The notes beneath the pieces are model-generated. The model had not been told where the DNA came from. It saw only the letters and a program-made list of their open reading frames with translations, and did no database searches. From Streptomyces misionensis (lineage in GTDB: Bacteria > Actinomycetota > Actinomycetes > Streptomycetales > Streptomycetaceae), in contig NZ_VOGW01000162.1 of assembly GCF_007896895.1 (NCBI RefSeq), positions 1 through 45,433 of the forward strand: 45,433 bases of DNA, in the 5' to 3' direction. Of the stretch, positions 7,198 to 18,377 are shown in pieces. Both the position numbers and the translations under genes were made by a program. Positions within the stretch are counted from its first letter, which is position 1; every line of letters begins with the position of its first letter.

Positions 7198-9135
7198 TCA
7201 GGCGCCCCCCACCGCCGTCAGCAGCGCCAGTGGCGCCGCCGCCGAGCGGGACTCGCGGGTGCAGGCGTGCGGGTAGGGGACCGGTTCGGGGTGCGTGGAG
7301 CGCGGATAGCCGGCCAGCACCTCCGGGAGGCGGTGGCCGCCCGCCGTGGCGGCGTCGACCAGGGCGTGGGCGATGGTGCGGGCCTCGTCGTGCAGGCCGT
7401 AGCGGGCCAGGCCGAGGGCGATCAGGGCGTTGTCGTGGGGCCAGACCGAGCCGCGGTGGTACGAGAGCGGGTGGTAGGCGGGCTGGCCCGCGGCCAGCGT
7501 GCGCACGCCCCAGCCGGAGAAGAAGTCGGGCTCCAGCAGCCGGCGGCCCACCACCTCGCCGTACTCCTTGTCCAGCAGACCGGTCCACAGCAGGTGCCCC
7601 GCGTCGGAGGCCAGCGCGTCGATCCGGTGCCCCTCGCCGTCCAGGGCCAGCGCCGGGAAGGAACGGTCCGCCAGCCAGAAGTCCCGCTGGAAGCGGTCGC
7701 GCAGATCGGCGGCCGACTGTTCCAGCAGCGCCGCGTACGCCCCGTCGGACCACACCGTGCGCGCCACCCACGCCGTGCGGCGCAGCGCGTCGTACGCGTA
7801 CCCCTGGGCGCCCGCGGCCATCACCGCCCCGCTGGGCCGGGTGCCGTCGGCGCAGCAGATCGCGCCCGGGGAGTCCTTCCAGTTCTGGTTGGCGAGGCCG
7901 CCCTCGTCCGCGCGGTAGACGAGGTAGCCGCGGGAGGTGAGGCCGCCGTGGTCCAGCATCCAGGCGACGGCGGCGCGGGCGTGCGGCTCCAGCCGGCGGG
8001 CGAGGGCGGCCTCGCCGGTCCGCTCGGTGTAGGCGCCGAGCAGGATCAGGAAGAGCGGCGTCGCGTCCACCGAGCCGTAGTAACGGCCGTACGGCACCTG
8101 CCCGAAGTGCGCCAGCTCGCCGTGCCGTACCTCGTGCACGATCTTGCCCGGCTGGGCGGCCCCGGAGACGCCGCCGCCGGTCGCCTGGGTCGCGGCGAGC
8201 GCGAGGAGGGTGCCGGCGGCCGGCCCGGGACGGTAGGGGAGCGCGAACAGCGAGGTGAGCAGGGCGTCCCGGGCGAGCAGCGTCAGGTACCAGGGGGCAC
8301 CGCCGGCCGGCACCCGCAGCTCCTCCCCGTCCGGCCCGGTGGCCGGGATCTGGAGCGCCGCGAGGTCCGTGAGGCCGCGCGCGCAGGCCGCGGCCAGCTC
8401 CGGCCAGCCGGTCGGGAAGGCCACGCCCTCCACGAACGCGCTCTCCTCGGCGGTGAGTTGGCCGTGCACGGCGGCCGGGTCGCGGGGCACGCGCAGGGCG
8501 CGCCGGTCGCCGTGCGGGCGGGCCATCACCCGCAGCACGAGTTCCCGCGTGCCGTGCGGGGGCAGCTGGAGCGTCCACACCAGCCGGCGGGCGCCGGTGC
8601 CGGTCTCCTCCACGGCGTCCGGCGCCGGGTCGGCCGTGATGGTCGTGCAGGACCGCCATTCCGCGCGCCGGTAGGTGAACTCGATGCCGTCGTCCATGAC
8701 GACCCGGGAGCGCAGGGCGCCCGCCTTGACGTAGGTGCGGTGGTCCGGGCGCAGCTCGAACTGGTCGGTGAAGTCCGCGTCGGCGGTGATGGCCAGCCGG
8801 ATGGTGGTGGGCACCGGGCGGTTGCTGGTCACCCGCACCGTCTCCACGAACGAGCTGTCACCGACCGCCTGTTCGCGGAAGAGCGTGTGCGCCGGGGGCT
8901 CCGGCCGGCCGCCGCGCGGGACGAGGACACAGCGCGCGGTGCCGCCGTCCGCGACCGGCGTGAGCACCTCGGGCACCGCGCCGTCCACGGTGAGCTGCCA
9001 GCGGCTGAGATGGCGGGCGTCGCGCACGAACAGTCCGTCCGGGGAGCCGCCGCCCCGGACCCCGCTGATGTCGCCCCGCTCGCCCACGGCGGCGAACGTC
9101 GCGCCGTGCACGAGCAGATGATGCCGGTCGGTCAT
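7198..9135 (-). CDS. Glycogen debranching-type amylo-alpha-1,6-glucosidase family protein
   Basis: A 645-residue protein without signal peptide, hence cytosolic. Residues about 1-200 form the bis-type debranching N-terminal domain, with the signature GLFVRDARHLSRWQL. The rest is an (alpha/alpha)6-barrel with the conserved NQNWKDSPGAICCADG and GSVWPHDNALIALGLARYG segments, which in this family line the active site. The likely reaction is hydrolysis of a glucosidic linkage in a cytosolic oligosaccharide, but many members are biochemically uncharacterised. Its ATG overlaps the stop of the upstream MGH1-like gene (ATGA at 9132-9135), so the two are translationally coupled. It is not GlgX: it is not GH13. 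Confidence 0.85.
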   Translation of the reverse strand: MTDRHHLLVHGATFAAVGERGDISGVRGGGSPDGLFVRDARHLSRWQLTVDGAVPEVLTPVADGGTARCVLVPRGGRPEPPAHTLFREQAVGDSSFVETVRVTSNRPVPTTIRLAITADADFTDQFELRPDHRTYVKAGALRSRVVMDDGIEFTYRRAEWRSCTTITADPAPDAVEETGTGARRLVWTLQLPPHGTRELVLRVMARPHGDRRALRVPRDPAAVHGQLTAEESAFVEGVAFPTGWPELAAACARGLTDLAALQIPATGPDGEELRVPAGGAPWYLTLLARDALLTSLFALPYRPGPAAGTLLALAATQATGGGVSGAAQPGKIVHEVRHGELAHFGQVPYGRYYGSVDATPLFLILLGAYTERTGEAALARRLEPHARAAVAWMLDHGGLTSRGYLVYRADEGGLANQNWKDSPGAICCADGTRPSGAVMAAGAQGYAYDALRRTAWVARTVWSDGAYAALLEQSAADLRDRFQRDFWLADRSFPALALDGEGHRIDALASDAGHLLWTGLLDKEYGEVVGRRLLEPDFFSGWGVRTLAAGQPAYHPLSYHRGSVWPHDNALIALGLARYGLHDEARTIAHALVDAATAGGHRLPEVLAGYPRSTHPEPVPYPHACTRESRSAAAPLALLTAVGGA

Positions 9136-10550
9136 CCCCGGTCCCTTCCCTCGTCACTTGTGTCGAACGTGCCGGTGCCTGTCTTGGACACGCCCTGTGA
9201 CGGGCGCTTGAGAAGCTCTTGGTGCAGGTCGAGTGCGAGGGCCGCGGTCCAGCCGAAGCCGCTCGCGCCGCAGGCCTCGCCCGTGAACGGGTCGACGTAC
9301 TCCGCGAAGCCGGTCGCCTCGGCCAGCTCCAGCAGCGCTCCGCGCAGCGCGTCGGCCGTCGCCGGCTCGCCGTGCAGCCGCAAGCCCCGCTCCAGCAGCC
9401 AGCCGGTGTTGAACCAGGCCGGTCCCCGCCAGTACCGGTGCGGGTCGAACGCCTCCCCGAGCAGGTCGTAACTGGGCACCAGCCGGGTGCGGGAGCCGAG
9501 CCCGAAGTGGGGGCCGGTCAGCGTGCGGACGAGCGGGGCGGCCAACTCGCGGGGCAGGGAGGGCAGGAGGAGCGGGACGAGGCCGGCGACGCCGCGCTCC
9601 GGGAGCAGGCCGCCGCCGCGCAGGTCCCGGCACAGGAACATCCCCGCCTCCGGGCTCCACAGCCGGTCCACCAGCGCCGCCGTCAGCCGTTCGGCGCGGG
9701 CGTGGCGGGCGGTGGCGGTCGCGCCGAGCTCGGAGGCGATCAGCGCGAGGGCGTGTTCGGAGGCGACGAGCAGGGCGTTGAAGGCCGGGTCCTCGACGGC
9801 GAACTCGCCGTGCCCGTCGGCGTACCCGGCGTCCCGGTAGTCGGCGGCCAGCCGCACGTACCGCCCGTAGTCCAGGTCCGTCGGCCGGTCCTCGGGCGCG
9901 CCGTGGTCGAGGTCGGCGCGGCGGAAGGAGCGGGCCGGGGCCGGGGTGATCCGGGCGAGCGGGGCGTCCCAGCAGGGGCTGTTGTCCATCCCCTGCTCCC
10001 AGGGGTGGACGACGCACACCAGGCCGCCGCCGCCCAGGTCCCGGCGGTGCAGCAGATAGCGGTGCCAGGCGGCCAGCCGCGGGTAGACCCGGGCGAGGAA
10101 GCCCCGGGCGGCGGACAGACCGGGGTCGGCGCGGTGCACCAGCCAGGCCGCGAGCGCGTGCACCGGTGGCTGCACGATGCCCGACGTCTGTACGGTGCGC
10201 GGAGCGCCCGCGGCGCGTCCGGCGGTGGCGGAGCGCCAGAAGCCGGGGCCGGGGAAGTAGGCGCCGGGCGGGACGGAGGGGTTGAAGACGATGTGCGGCA
10301 CGCGCCCGTCGGCCCACTGGGCGGCCAGCAGCGTCTCCAGTTCGGTCTGGGCGCGCAGCGGCCACAGGTGCCGCAGCCCGATCGCGATGAACGCCGAGTC
10401 CCAGGACCACTGGTGCGGGTACAGACGGCGGGAGGGGACCGTCGAGCTGCCCGTCCAGTTGGCGTCCAGTACCCGGGCGGCCCGGCTGCACAGGCGGCAC
10501 CGGGACTCGTGCTGCGCGGCGCGGGCGATGAGTTGGGCGGTGCGGTCCAC
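9132..10550 (-). CDS. MGH1-like (GH63-type) glycoside hydrolase
   Basis: A 472-residue cytosolic protein resembling mannosylglycerate hydrolase/GH63-type (alpha/alpha)6-barrels. Recognisable blocks are YPHQWSWDSAFIAIGLRH near the N-terminus, EQGMDNSPCWDAPL in the middle and WRGPAWFNTGWLLERGL near the C-terminus; the Asp in WDSAF is conserved in the family. The start is a GTG at 10550 preceded by GGAG. It is the first gene of a two-gene operon with the debranching-type enzyme and is divergent from a ROK regulator 139 bp away. The pair probably trims imported or stored oligosaccharides under sugar control. The substrate cannot be read from sequence; mannosylglycerate, glucosylglycerate and alpha-glucans are all possible. 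Confidence 0.8.
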   Translation of the reverse strand: MDRTAQLIARAAQHESRCRLCSRAARVLDANWTGSSTVPSRRLYPHQWSWDSAFIAIGLRHLWPLRAQTELETLLAAQWADGRVPHIVFNPSVPPGAYFPGPGFWRSATAGRAAGAPRTVQTSGIVQPPVHALAAWLVHRADPGLSAARGFLARVYPRLAAWHRYLLHRRDLGGGGLVCVVHPWEQGMDNSPCWDAPLARITPAPARSFRRADLDHGAPEDRPTDLDYGRYVRLAADYRDAGYADGHGEFAVEDPAFNALLVASEHALALIASELGATATARHARAERLTAALVDRLWSPEAGMFLCRDLRGGGLLPERGVAGLVPLLLPSLPRELAAPLVRTLTGPHFGLGSRTRLVPSYDLLGEAFDPHRYWRGPAWFNTGWLLERGLRLHGEPATADALRGALLELAEATGFAEYVDPFTGEACGASGFGWTAALALDLHQELLKRPSQGVSKTGTGTFDTSDEGRDRG

Positions 10551-10643
10551 TCGGGGCTCCCCGGAGACGATGGTGTCCGGACGGCCGCAGGACCCTCGGG
10601 TTCGGTCGTGGCCGTCGTCGAGTTACGCCTATTTAACACGCAA

Positions 10644-10666
10644 AACCCACTATGTAATGCAGGGTT
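10644..10666. promoter_or_regulatory. Operator candidate between the glycosidase operon and the ROK gene
   Basis: AACCC (10644-10648) and GGGTT (10662-10666) form an inverted repeat with a 13-bp AT-rich spacer, in the only AT-rich part of the divergent intergenic region (about 10631-10676). The position fits a ROK repressor site controlling both directions. No convincing -35/-10 pair could be fixed. Confidence 0.4.
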
Positions 10667-10689
10667 GGGAAACACAAGAGGGGGTGCGC

Positions 10690-11919
10690 ATGGCCGGACG
10701 ACCGAGCAGAACCGGGAACCACACCAGGAACGGCAGTCAGGCGGGCGCCGGTGATCTGCTCGAACTGGTGCGCCGCGGGCGGGCGGTGACCCGGGGCGCG
10801 CTGCAGGAGGCGACCGGACTGTCCCGCGCGACCGTCGGCCAGCGGCTGGACCGGCTGTTCCGGGCCGGCTGGCTGCGCGAGGGCGCCGGCGGCCCGGTCG
10901 GCTCCCCGCTCGGCGGACGCCCGTCCATCACCCTGGAGTTCGACGGCTCCCACGCGGTCGTCCTCGCCGCCGACCTGGACACCCGGCACGCCCGTGCCGC
11001 CGTGCTCTCGCTGACGGGCGAGATCCTGGCCGAGCACTCCGGCACCCTGGTGATCGAGGACGGGCCGGAGCCGGTGCTGGCCGAACTGGGGCGCTGGTGC
11101 GGGGCGTTGCTGGAGAAGGCCGGGCGGCGCGCGGGTGAGGTGTGCGGGATCGGGCTCGCGGTGCCGGGCCCGGTGGACAGGGAGACCGGCCGGGTGGTGC
11201 AGCCGCCGATGATGCCCGGCTGGGACGGCTACGACATAACCGGCCGCCTCTCCCGGGCCTTCACCGAGCACACCGGGGCGGCGCCGGTCCCGGTCCTCGT
11301 GGACAACGACGCCAACCTCATGGCCTACGGCGAACAGCGCGCCGGCCACCCCGACTGCGCGGCCTTCGTGCTGGTGAAGGTGTCCACGGGGATAGGCGCC
11401 GGGGTGGTGGTCGACGGCTCGATCTACCGGGGCGTCGACGGCGGCGCGGGCGACATCGGGCACATCAGGGTGGGCACGGACGCCTTGTGCCGCTGCGGTT
11501 CGTACGGCTGTCTCGCCGCGGTGGCGAGCGGGGGCGCCGTGGCCCGCAGGCTCGCGGCCTCCGGGGTGCCGGCCGCCTCCGGCTCGGACGTGCGGGAGCT
11601 GCTGGCGGCCGGGCACCCGGAGGCGGCGGCGCTGGCCCGGGAGGCCGGGCGCCGGGTCGGCGACGTGCTGGCGACCGTGGTCACGCTGCTCAATCCGGGT
11701 GTGCTGATGATCGCGGGCGACCTGGCCGGAACCCCGTTCCTCACGGGGGTGCGGGAGCTGCTGTACCAGCGGGCGCTGCCGCGTTCAACGGCCCACCTGG
11801 ACGTGGTCACCTCCCGGCTGGGGGAGCGCGCCGGGCTCATCGGAGCGGGGGCCCTGGTGGTGGAGCACCTGTACGCGCCGGAGCGGGTGGAGGAGCGGCT
11901 GCGGGCGCTCGGGGTGTGA
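10690..11919 (+). CDS. ROK family transcriptional repressor
   Basis: A 409-residue regulator. Residues about 18-75 are a winged helix-turn-helix (GALQEATGLSRATVGQRLDRLFRAGWL), followed by a ROK domain with the sugar-site motif DNDANLMAYGE, a Gly-rich GIGAGVVVDG loop and the zinc motif CRCGSYGCL. The ATP-binding DxGGT loop expected in ROK kinases is degenerate (DLDTRHARA), so this is a regulator rather than a kinase. The ATG at 10690 follows AGAGGGGG. Divergent orientation to the glycosidase pair suggests it represses that operon and itself and is released by a sugar or sugar phosphate; ligand identity is inference. Confidence 0.9.
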   Translation: MAGRPSRTGNHTRNGSQAGAGDLLELVRRGRAVTRGALQEATGLSRATVGQRLDRLFRAGWLREGAGGPVGSPLGGRPSITLEFDGSHAVVLAADLDTRHARAAVLSLTGEILAEHSGTLVIEDGPEPVLAELGRWCGALLEKAGRRAGEVCGIGLAVPGPVDRETGRVVQPPMMPGWDGYDITGRLSRAFTEHTGAAPVPVLVDNDANLMAYGEQRAGHPDCAAFVLVKVSTGIGAGVVVDGSIYRGVDGGAGDIGHIRVGTDALCRCGSYGCLAAVASGGAVARRLAASGVPAASGSDVRELLAAGHPEAAALAREAGRRVGDVLATVVTLLNPGVLMIAGDLAGTPFLTGVRELLYQRALPRSTAHLDVVTSRLGERAGLIGAGALVVEHLYAPERVEERLRALGV

Positions 11920-12052
11920 CGGGGGCGCGGTCCGCGAGGCGGTCCACAGGGCGGTCCGGATGGTGAAATCCCGGGCTCTGTGGCAGCGTGATTCTCACCA
12001 CCCCTGATAAGGGTTGCGCTCATATGAGCAGACAAATGGCGGCTGCACTTCT

Positions 12053-12081
12053 CAAAGGGTGGCACTGGGTGCCACCCTTTG
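12053..12081 (+). terminator. Perfect hairpin upstream of ppdK (terminator or leader structure)
   Basis: CAAAGGGTGGCA (12053-12064) and TGCCACCCTTTG (12070-12081) pair perfectly over 12 bp around a 5-nt loop. It lies 134 bp after the ROK stop and 252 bp before the ppdK start. It could end the ROK transcript, cap a small RNA or attenuate ppdK transcription. There is no long U-tract. Confidence 0.5.
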
Positions 12082-12317
12082 ATCGTTCATCGATCGAACT
12101 CAATCGTGGAAGCAGTCGCTCATCTGAGCGTCAAACCGAGCTTCCGAGTGAGTTTGCGTTCAAGAAGTGAAGACATAACCGTGGTCGAGCTTGCCAAGCT
12201 TTGACTTTCGATCCGCTGGCGGACGAGTGGTTACATGCGCATGACGCGCAAGTGGACGTACCCATGTGCCTTCGATCTGGGTATGTTCCTCGCCGTCAGG
12301 GCAGCCACCGTGGCCTC

Positions 12318-12323
12318 AAGGAG
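12318..12323 (+). promoter_or_regulatory. Ribosome-binding site that fixes the ppdK start
   Basis: AAGGAG stands 9 nt before the GTG at 12333. This places the start there rather than at upstream in-frame codons, and agrees with where PPDK homology begins (N-terminal KFVYDFTEGNKDLKDLLGGKG). Confidence 0.8.
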
Positions 12324-12332
12324 TCGAGTCCC

Positions 12333-15053
<2,721 letters not shown>

Positions 15054-15135
15054 TCCCGGCCGGGACCCGGACCCCGGGCCCGCCGTCGGTCCCCGACCCT
15101 CATCCGATCGACGGCGGTCCCGGCCCACGAAAAAG

Positions 15136-15170
15136 GAGGGGCGGCACCCTGTGCGGGGGTGCCGCCCCTC
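15136..15170. terminator. Terminator after ppdK
   Basis: A 14-bp perfect inverted repeat (GAGGGGCGGCACCC at 15136-15149, GGGTGCCGCCCCTC at 15157-15170) with a 7-nt loop lies 82 bp after the ppdK stop. An AAAAA run just upstream would give a U-tract on the opposite strand, so it may work both ways. The rest of the 15054-15385 gap holds the importer promoter region, including a GTCAC...GTGAC inverted repeat (15275-15300) of unknown significance. Confidence 0.8.
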
Positions 15171-15385
15171 GGCGCGTTCCCCGCGGGGACCGCCCCGGAC
15201 CCCGGTCCGCCGGTGGTCGGCCGATGCAGGGCGTTCGGCGTGCGGCATCGAGGCCACGGCGGGCCGCCCGTCGCGTCACAGACCGTCCGTCCCGAGTGAC
15301 ACACCGCAGTAACACCCCTTTCGTAATCGCCGCGCATGGTTGATCGTTGGGCCGTGCGTTGAGGACCGACGTCAGGGGGAAGAGC

Positions 15386-16642
15386 ATGACGATCAGCCGC
15401 AGGACGCTGCTGGGCGCGGGTGCCGGGGCCGGGGTCGCGGTGGTGAGCGCGTGCGGGTCCAACACCGGGCGTGGCGGCGGGGGTTCGGGCGGGACGGCGC
15501 TCGCGCAGTGGTATCACCAGTACGGGGAGCCGGGGACCGAGCAGGCCGTCGAGCGGTATGCCGCCGCCTACAAGAAGGCGCACGTCACGGTGCAGTGGCG
15601 GCCGGGGGACTACGACCGGCAGACCGCCGCCGCGCTGCTCACCGACTCCGGGCCCGATGTCTTCGAGGTCAACGGGCCCTCCCTCGACCAGATCCAGGGC
15701 CGGCAGGTGGAGGACCTGACCGAGCTGGTGGCGGGGGTCAAGGACGACTTCAACAGCGCCGTGCTCGCGCCCAAGACGTACCGGGGGCGGGTCTACGGGA
15801 TTCCGCAGACCATCGACATGCAGATGCTCTACTACCGCAAGAGTCTGCTGGCCGACGCCGGGGTGCGGCCGCCCGAGAGCCTCGACGAACTGGTGGACGC
15901 GGCGCGCGAGCTGACCAGCAGGAAGGTGAAGGGGCTCTTCCTCGGGAACGACGGGGGCGCGGGCGTGCTCGGCGGAACTCCCCTGTACGCGGCGGGACTC
16001 CGGCTGGTCACGGAGGACGGCAAGGCCGGCTTCGACGATCCGGCCGCCGCCCGCACCCTCGGCAAGCTGCGCCGGCTGTACGCGGAGAAGTCCCTGCTGC
16101 TGGGCGCTCCCGCCGACTGGTCCGACCCGTCCGCCTTCCTCCAGGGGCTGACCGCGATGCAGTGGTCCGGGCTGTGGGCGCTGCCGCAGGTGCAGAAGGA
16201 ACTGGGCGACGACTTCGGGGTGCTGCCGTTCCCCAAGGACGGCGCCGCCGGCCGGCCCTCCGTGCCCGTCGGGGCGTACGGCGCCGCCGTCAGCGCGCGC
16301 GGCAGGCACAAGGAGGCCGCCAAGGAGTACGTGAAGTGGCTGTGGGTCGAACGGACCGACTACCAGGAGGACTTCGCCCTCTCCTACGGGTTCCACATCC
16401 CGGCCCGGATCTCCCTCGCCAAGAAGGCCGCCAAGCTGCGGACCGGCGCCGCCGCCGACGCCGTGCGGTTCACCACCGAGCACGGCTACGCCCAGCCGCT
16501 GCTGTGGACCCCCGCGAGCCAGGTCGCCTACCAGGACGCGCTCAGCCGGATCATCAAGGACGGGGCGAACCCGGAGAACGAACTGCGCACCGTCGTACGG
16601 AAGGTGTCCGCCGAACTCGACCGCGTCACGCACACGTCGTGA
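15386..16642 (+). CDS. Sugar ABC transporter substrate-binding lipoprotein
   Basis: A 418-residue family-1 extracellular solute-binding protein. The ATG at 15386 follows GGGGGAAGAG. The N-terminus ISRRTLLGAGAGAGVAVVSAC combines a twin-arginine-like RR with a lipobox VSAC, so the mature protein is probably exported by Tat and lipid-anchored at Cys24. The body shows family features such as a PDVFEVN segment, YGIPQTIDMQMLYYRKSLL and an internal MQWSGLW. It captures a sugar or oligosaccharide and delivers it to the two permeases that follow. Its stop overlaps the first permease start (GTGA). Ligand not predictable. Confidence 0.92.
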   Translation: MTISRRTLLGAGAGAGVAVVSACGSNTGRGGGGSGGTALAQWYHQYGEPGTEQAVERYAAAYKKAHVTVQWRPGDYDRQTAAALLTDSGPDVFEVNGPSLDQIQGRQVEDLTELVAGVKDDFNSAVLAPKTYRGRVYGIPQTIDMQMLYYRKSLLADAGVRPPESLDELVDAARELTSRKVKGLFLGNDGGAGVLGGTPLYAAGLRLVTEDGKAGFDDPAAARTLGKLRRLYAEKSLLLGAPADWSDPSAFLQGLTAMQWSGLWALPQVQKELGDDFGVLPFPKDGAAGRPSVPVGAYGAAVSARGRHKEAAKEYVKWLWVERTDYQEDFALSYGFHIPARISLAKKAAKLRTGAAADAVRFTTEHGYAQPLLWTPASQVAYQDALSRIIKDGANPENELRTVVRKVSAELDRVTHTS

Positions 16643-17541
16643 GGCGCCGAAGGGTCCTGTGGTTCTGGGTCTTCGTGGGCCCATTCACGATCGGGCTCGC
16701 GCTGTTCACCTACGTTCCGCTGCTGTGGAGCGTCGGCCTGAGCTTCTTCGACGCGCACAACACCGTGACGCCCACGCACTTCGTCGGCCTGGACAACTAC
16801 GTGTCGATGCTCCGGGACGACGCGTTCACCGGCAGCCTGCGCACGTTCCTCGTCTTCACCGCGTTCATCGTGCCCGTCACCTTCGCCCTGTCCCTCGCCC
16901 TCGCCCTGATGGTCAACCGGGTGCGGCGGGCCCGCGCCTTCTTCCGGTCGGTGTTCTTCCTGCCCGCCGCGTGCAGCTACGTCGTGGCCGCCCTGATCTG
17001 GAAGATGTCGATCTTCAACGGGGTGCGGTTCGGGCTCGCCAACACCCTGCTCGGCTGGTTCCACACCGACCCCGTGGCCTGGCTGTCGACCACCGATCCG
17101 CCGTGGTACTGGCTGGTCATCGTGACCGTACGGCTGTGGCTGCAGGCCGGGTTCTACATGATCCTGTTCCTCGCCGGGCTCCAGCGGATCGACCCGGTGC
17201 TCTACGAGGCCGCCGCCGTGGACGGGGCCCGGCCCGGCTGGACCGTGCTGCGGCACATCACCCTGCCCCAGCTGCGGGCCACCTCGGTCGCGGTGGCGCT
17301 GCTGCTCGTCGTCAACGCCTTCCAGGCCTTCGACGAGTTCTACAACCTGCTGTCGGACGCGCGGGGTTACCCGCCGTACGCCCGCCCGCCGCTCGTCTAC
17401 CTCTACTACACCGCCCTCGGGCAGGGGCAGAACCTGGGGCTCGGCAGCGCGGGGGCCGTGATCCTCGCGCTGATCATCGCCGTCGTCACCGTGGGGCAGG
17501 CGCGCTGGCTGCGGCTGGGAAGGACGGAAGCCGATGGATGA
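16639..17541 (+). CDS. Sugar ABC transporter permease (MalF-like)
   Basis: A 300-residue inner-membrane permease with about six helices. The GTG at 16639 overlaps the TGA of the lipoprotein gene, giving translational coupling. The early PFTIGLALFTYVPLLWSVGLSF helix and FVGLDNY segment are typical of the MalF/LacF branch. The cytoplasmic coupling (EAA) loop YEAAAVDGARPGWTVLRHITLP contacts the ATPase. The gene overlaps the next permease by 8 bp. Confidence 0.94.
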   Translation: MRRRRVLWFWVFVGPFTIGLALFTYVPLLWSVGLSFFDAHNTVTPTHFVGLDNYVSMLRDDAFTGSLRTFLVFTAFIVPVTFALSLALALMVNRVRRARAFFRSVFFLPAACSYVVAALIWKMSIFNGVRFGLANTLLGWFHTDPVAWLSTTDPPWYWLVIVTVRLWLQAGFYMILFLAGLQRIDPVLYEAAAVDGARPGWTVLRHITLPQLRATSVAVALLLVVNAFQAFDEFYNLLSDARGYPPYARPPLVYLYYTALGQGQNLGLGSAGAVILALIIAVVTVGQARWLRLGRTEADG

Positions 17542-18367
17542 CGCCCTGGTACGGGCCGGACGGGCGCTGCGCGCGGTGCTGCTCGTGGTGCTCGCGCTGC
17601 TCTTCCTGATCCCCTTCTACCTGCTGGTCCGCAACGGGCTGTCCAGCGAGCGGGACATCACCTCGCCCTCCTGGACCCTCTTCCCGGGCGAGGTGCGGTG
17701 GGGCAACGTACGGGAGCTGTTCGACGACCCGTCCGTGCCGTTCGCCCGCTCGCTGCTCAACTCCGCGCTGATCGCCGTCGCCACGACCCTCGGCACCCTG
17801 CTGCTGGCCTCCCTCGCCGGGTACGGCCTCGCCCGCATCCCCTACCGGCACGCGAACAAGGTGTTCTACGGCATCCTCGGCACCCTCCTGGTCCCGGCCG
17901 CCGTCACCTTCGTCCCGAGCTTCGTGCTGGTGTCCACCCTGGGCTGGATCTCCACGCTGCGCGGCCTGATCGTGCCGACCCTGTTCTCGGCGTTCGCCTG
18001 CTTCGTCTTCCGGCAGTACTTCCTGGGCTTCCCCAGGGAACTGGAGGACGCGGCGCAGGTCGACGGGCTCGGCTACTGGCGGACGTACTGGCTGGTGGTC
18101 GTGCCGAACGCGCGGCCGGTGTTCGCGGCGGTCGGCACCATCGTCTTCCTCGGCGCCTGGAACTCCTTCCTGTGGCCGCTGGTGATCGGGCAGGACCAGA
18201 GCGCCTGGACGGTCCAGGTGGCGCTGTCCTCCTTCACCACCGCCCAAGTGGTGCGGCTGCACGAGCTGTTCGTCGCGGCGGCGGTGTCGATCCTGCCGCT
18301 GCTGCTGGTGTTCCTGTGCTTCCAGCGGTGGATCGTGGCGGGCGTGGAGCGCTCGGGGATCGACTGA
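17534..18367 (+). CDS. Sugar ABC transporter permease (MalG-like)
   Basis: A 277-residue permease, partner of the preceding MalF-like subunit. It starts at ATG 17534 behind GGAAG and overlaps the previous gene by 8 bp. Its EAA loop reads LEDAAQVDGLGYWRTYWLVVVP and the protein ends with a hydrophobic helix and QRWIVAGVERSGID. No ATP-binding subunit is encoded here; streptomycete sugar importers commonly share the remote ATPase MsiK, which I infer for this system. Confidence 0.94.
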   Translation: MDDALVRAGRALRAVLLVVLALLFLIPFYLLVRNGLSSERDITSPSWTLFPGEVRWGNVRELFDDPSVPFARSLLNSALIAVATTLGTLLLASLAGYGLARIPYRHANKVFYGILGTLLVPAAVTFVPSFVLVSTLGWISTLRGLIVPTLFSAFACFVFRQYFLGFPRELEDAAQVDGLGYWRTYWLVVVPNARPVFAAVGTIVFLGAWNSFLWPLVIGQDQSAWTVQVALSSFTTAQVVRLHELFVAAAVSILPLLLVFLCFQRWIVAGVERSGID

Positions 18368-18377
18368 CCCCGGCCGC

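Larger units (their letters stand above)
11920..12332. other. 413-bp AT-enriched intergenic/leader region upstream of ppdK
   Basis: This gene-free stretch is visibly less GC-rich than its surroundings. It holds the palindrome GCTCATATGAGC (12018-12029), a perfect 12-bp hairpin (12053-12081), a TTGACT box (12201-12206), an inverted repeat TACCCA/TGGGTA (12259-12264 and 12278-12283) overlapping a -10-like TATGTT (12282-12287), and the ppdK ribosome-binding site. A 48-codon frame from 12024 has roughly unbiased third positions, unlike real genes here, so I treat the region as non-coding. A long 5' leader or a small RNA is possible. Confidence 0.6.

Noticed and set aside
11998..12081. Known riboswitch classes upstream of ppdK
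   Set aside because: I could not match the conserved cores of cobalamin, SAM, c-di-AMP or other common riboswitches; only simple hairpins are evident.
12024..12170. 48-codon frame (MSRQMAAALLKGWHW...) upstream of ppdK, considered as a leader peptide
   Set aside because: Third codon positions are not G/C-rich as in real genes here, there is no good ribosome-binding site, and it runs through the perfect hairpin.
15275..15300. GTCAC-N16-GTGAC as a Crp-type site before the sugar importer
   Set aside because: Arms are only 5 bp and the spacer is longer than the Crp consensus, so I did not call it as an operator.
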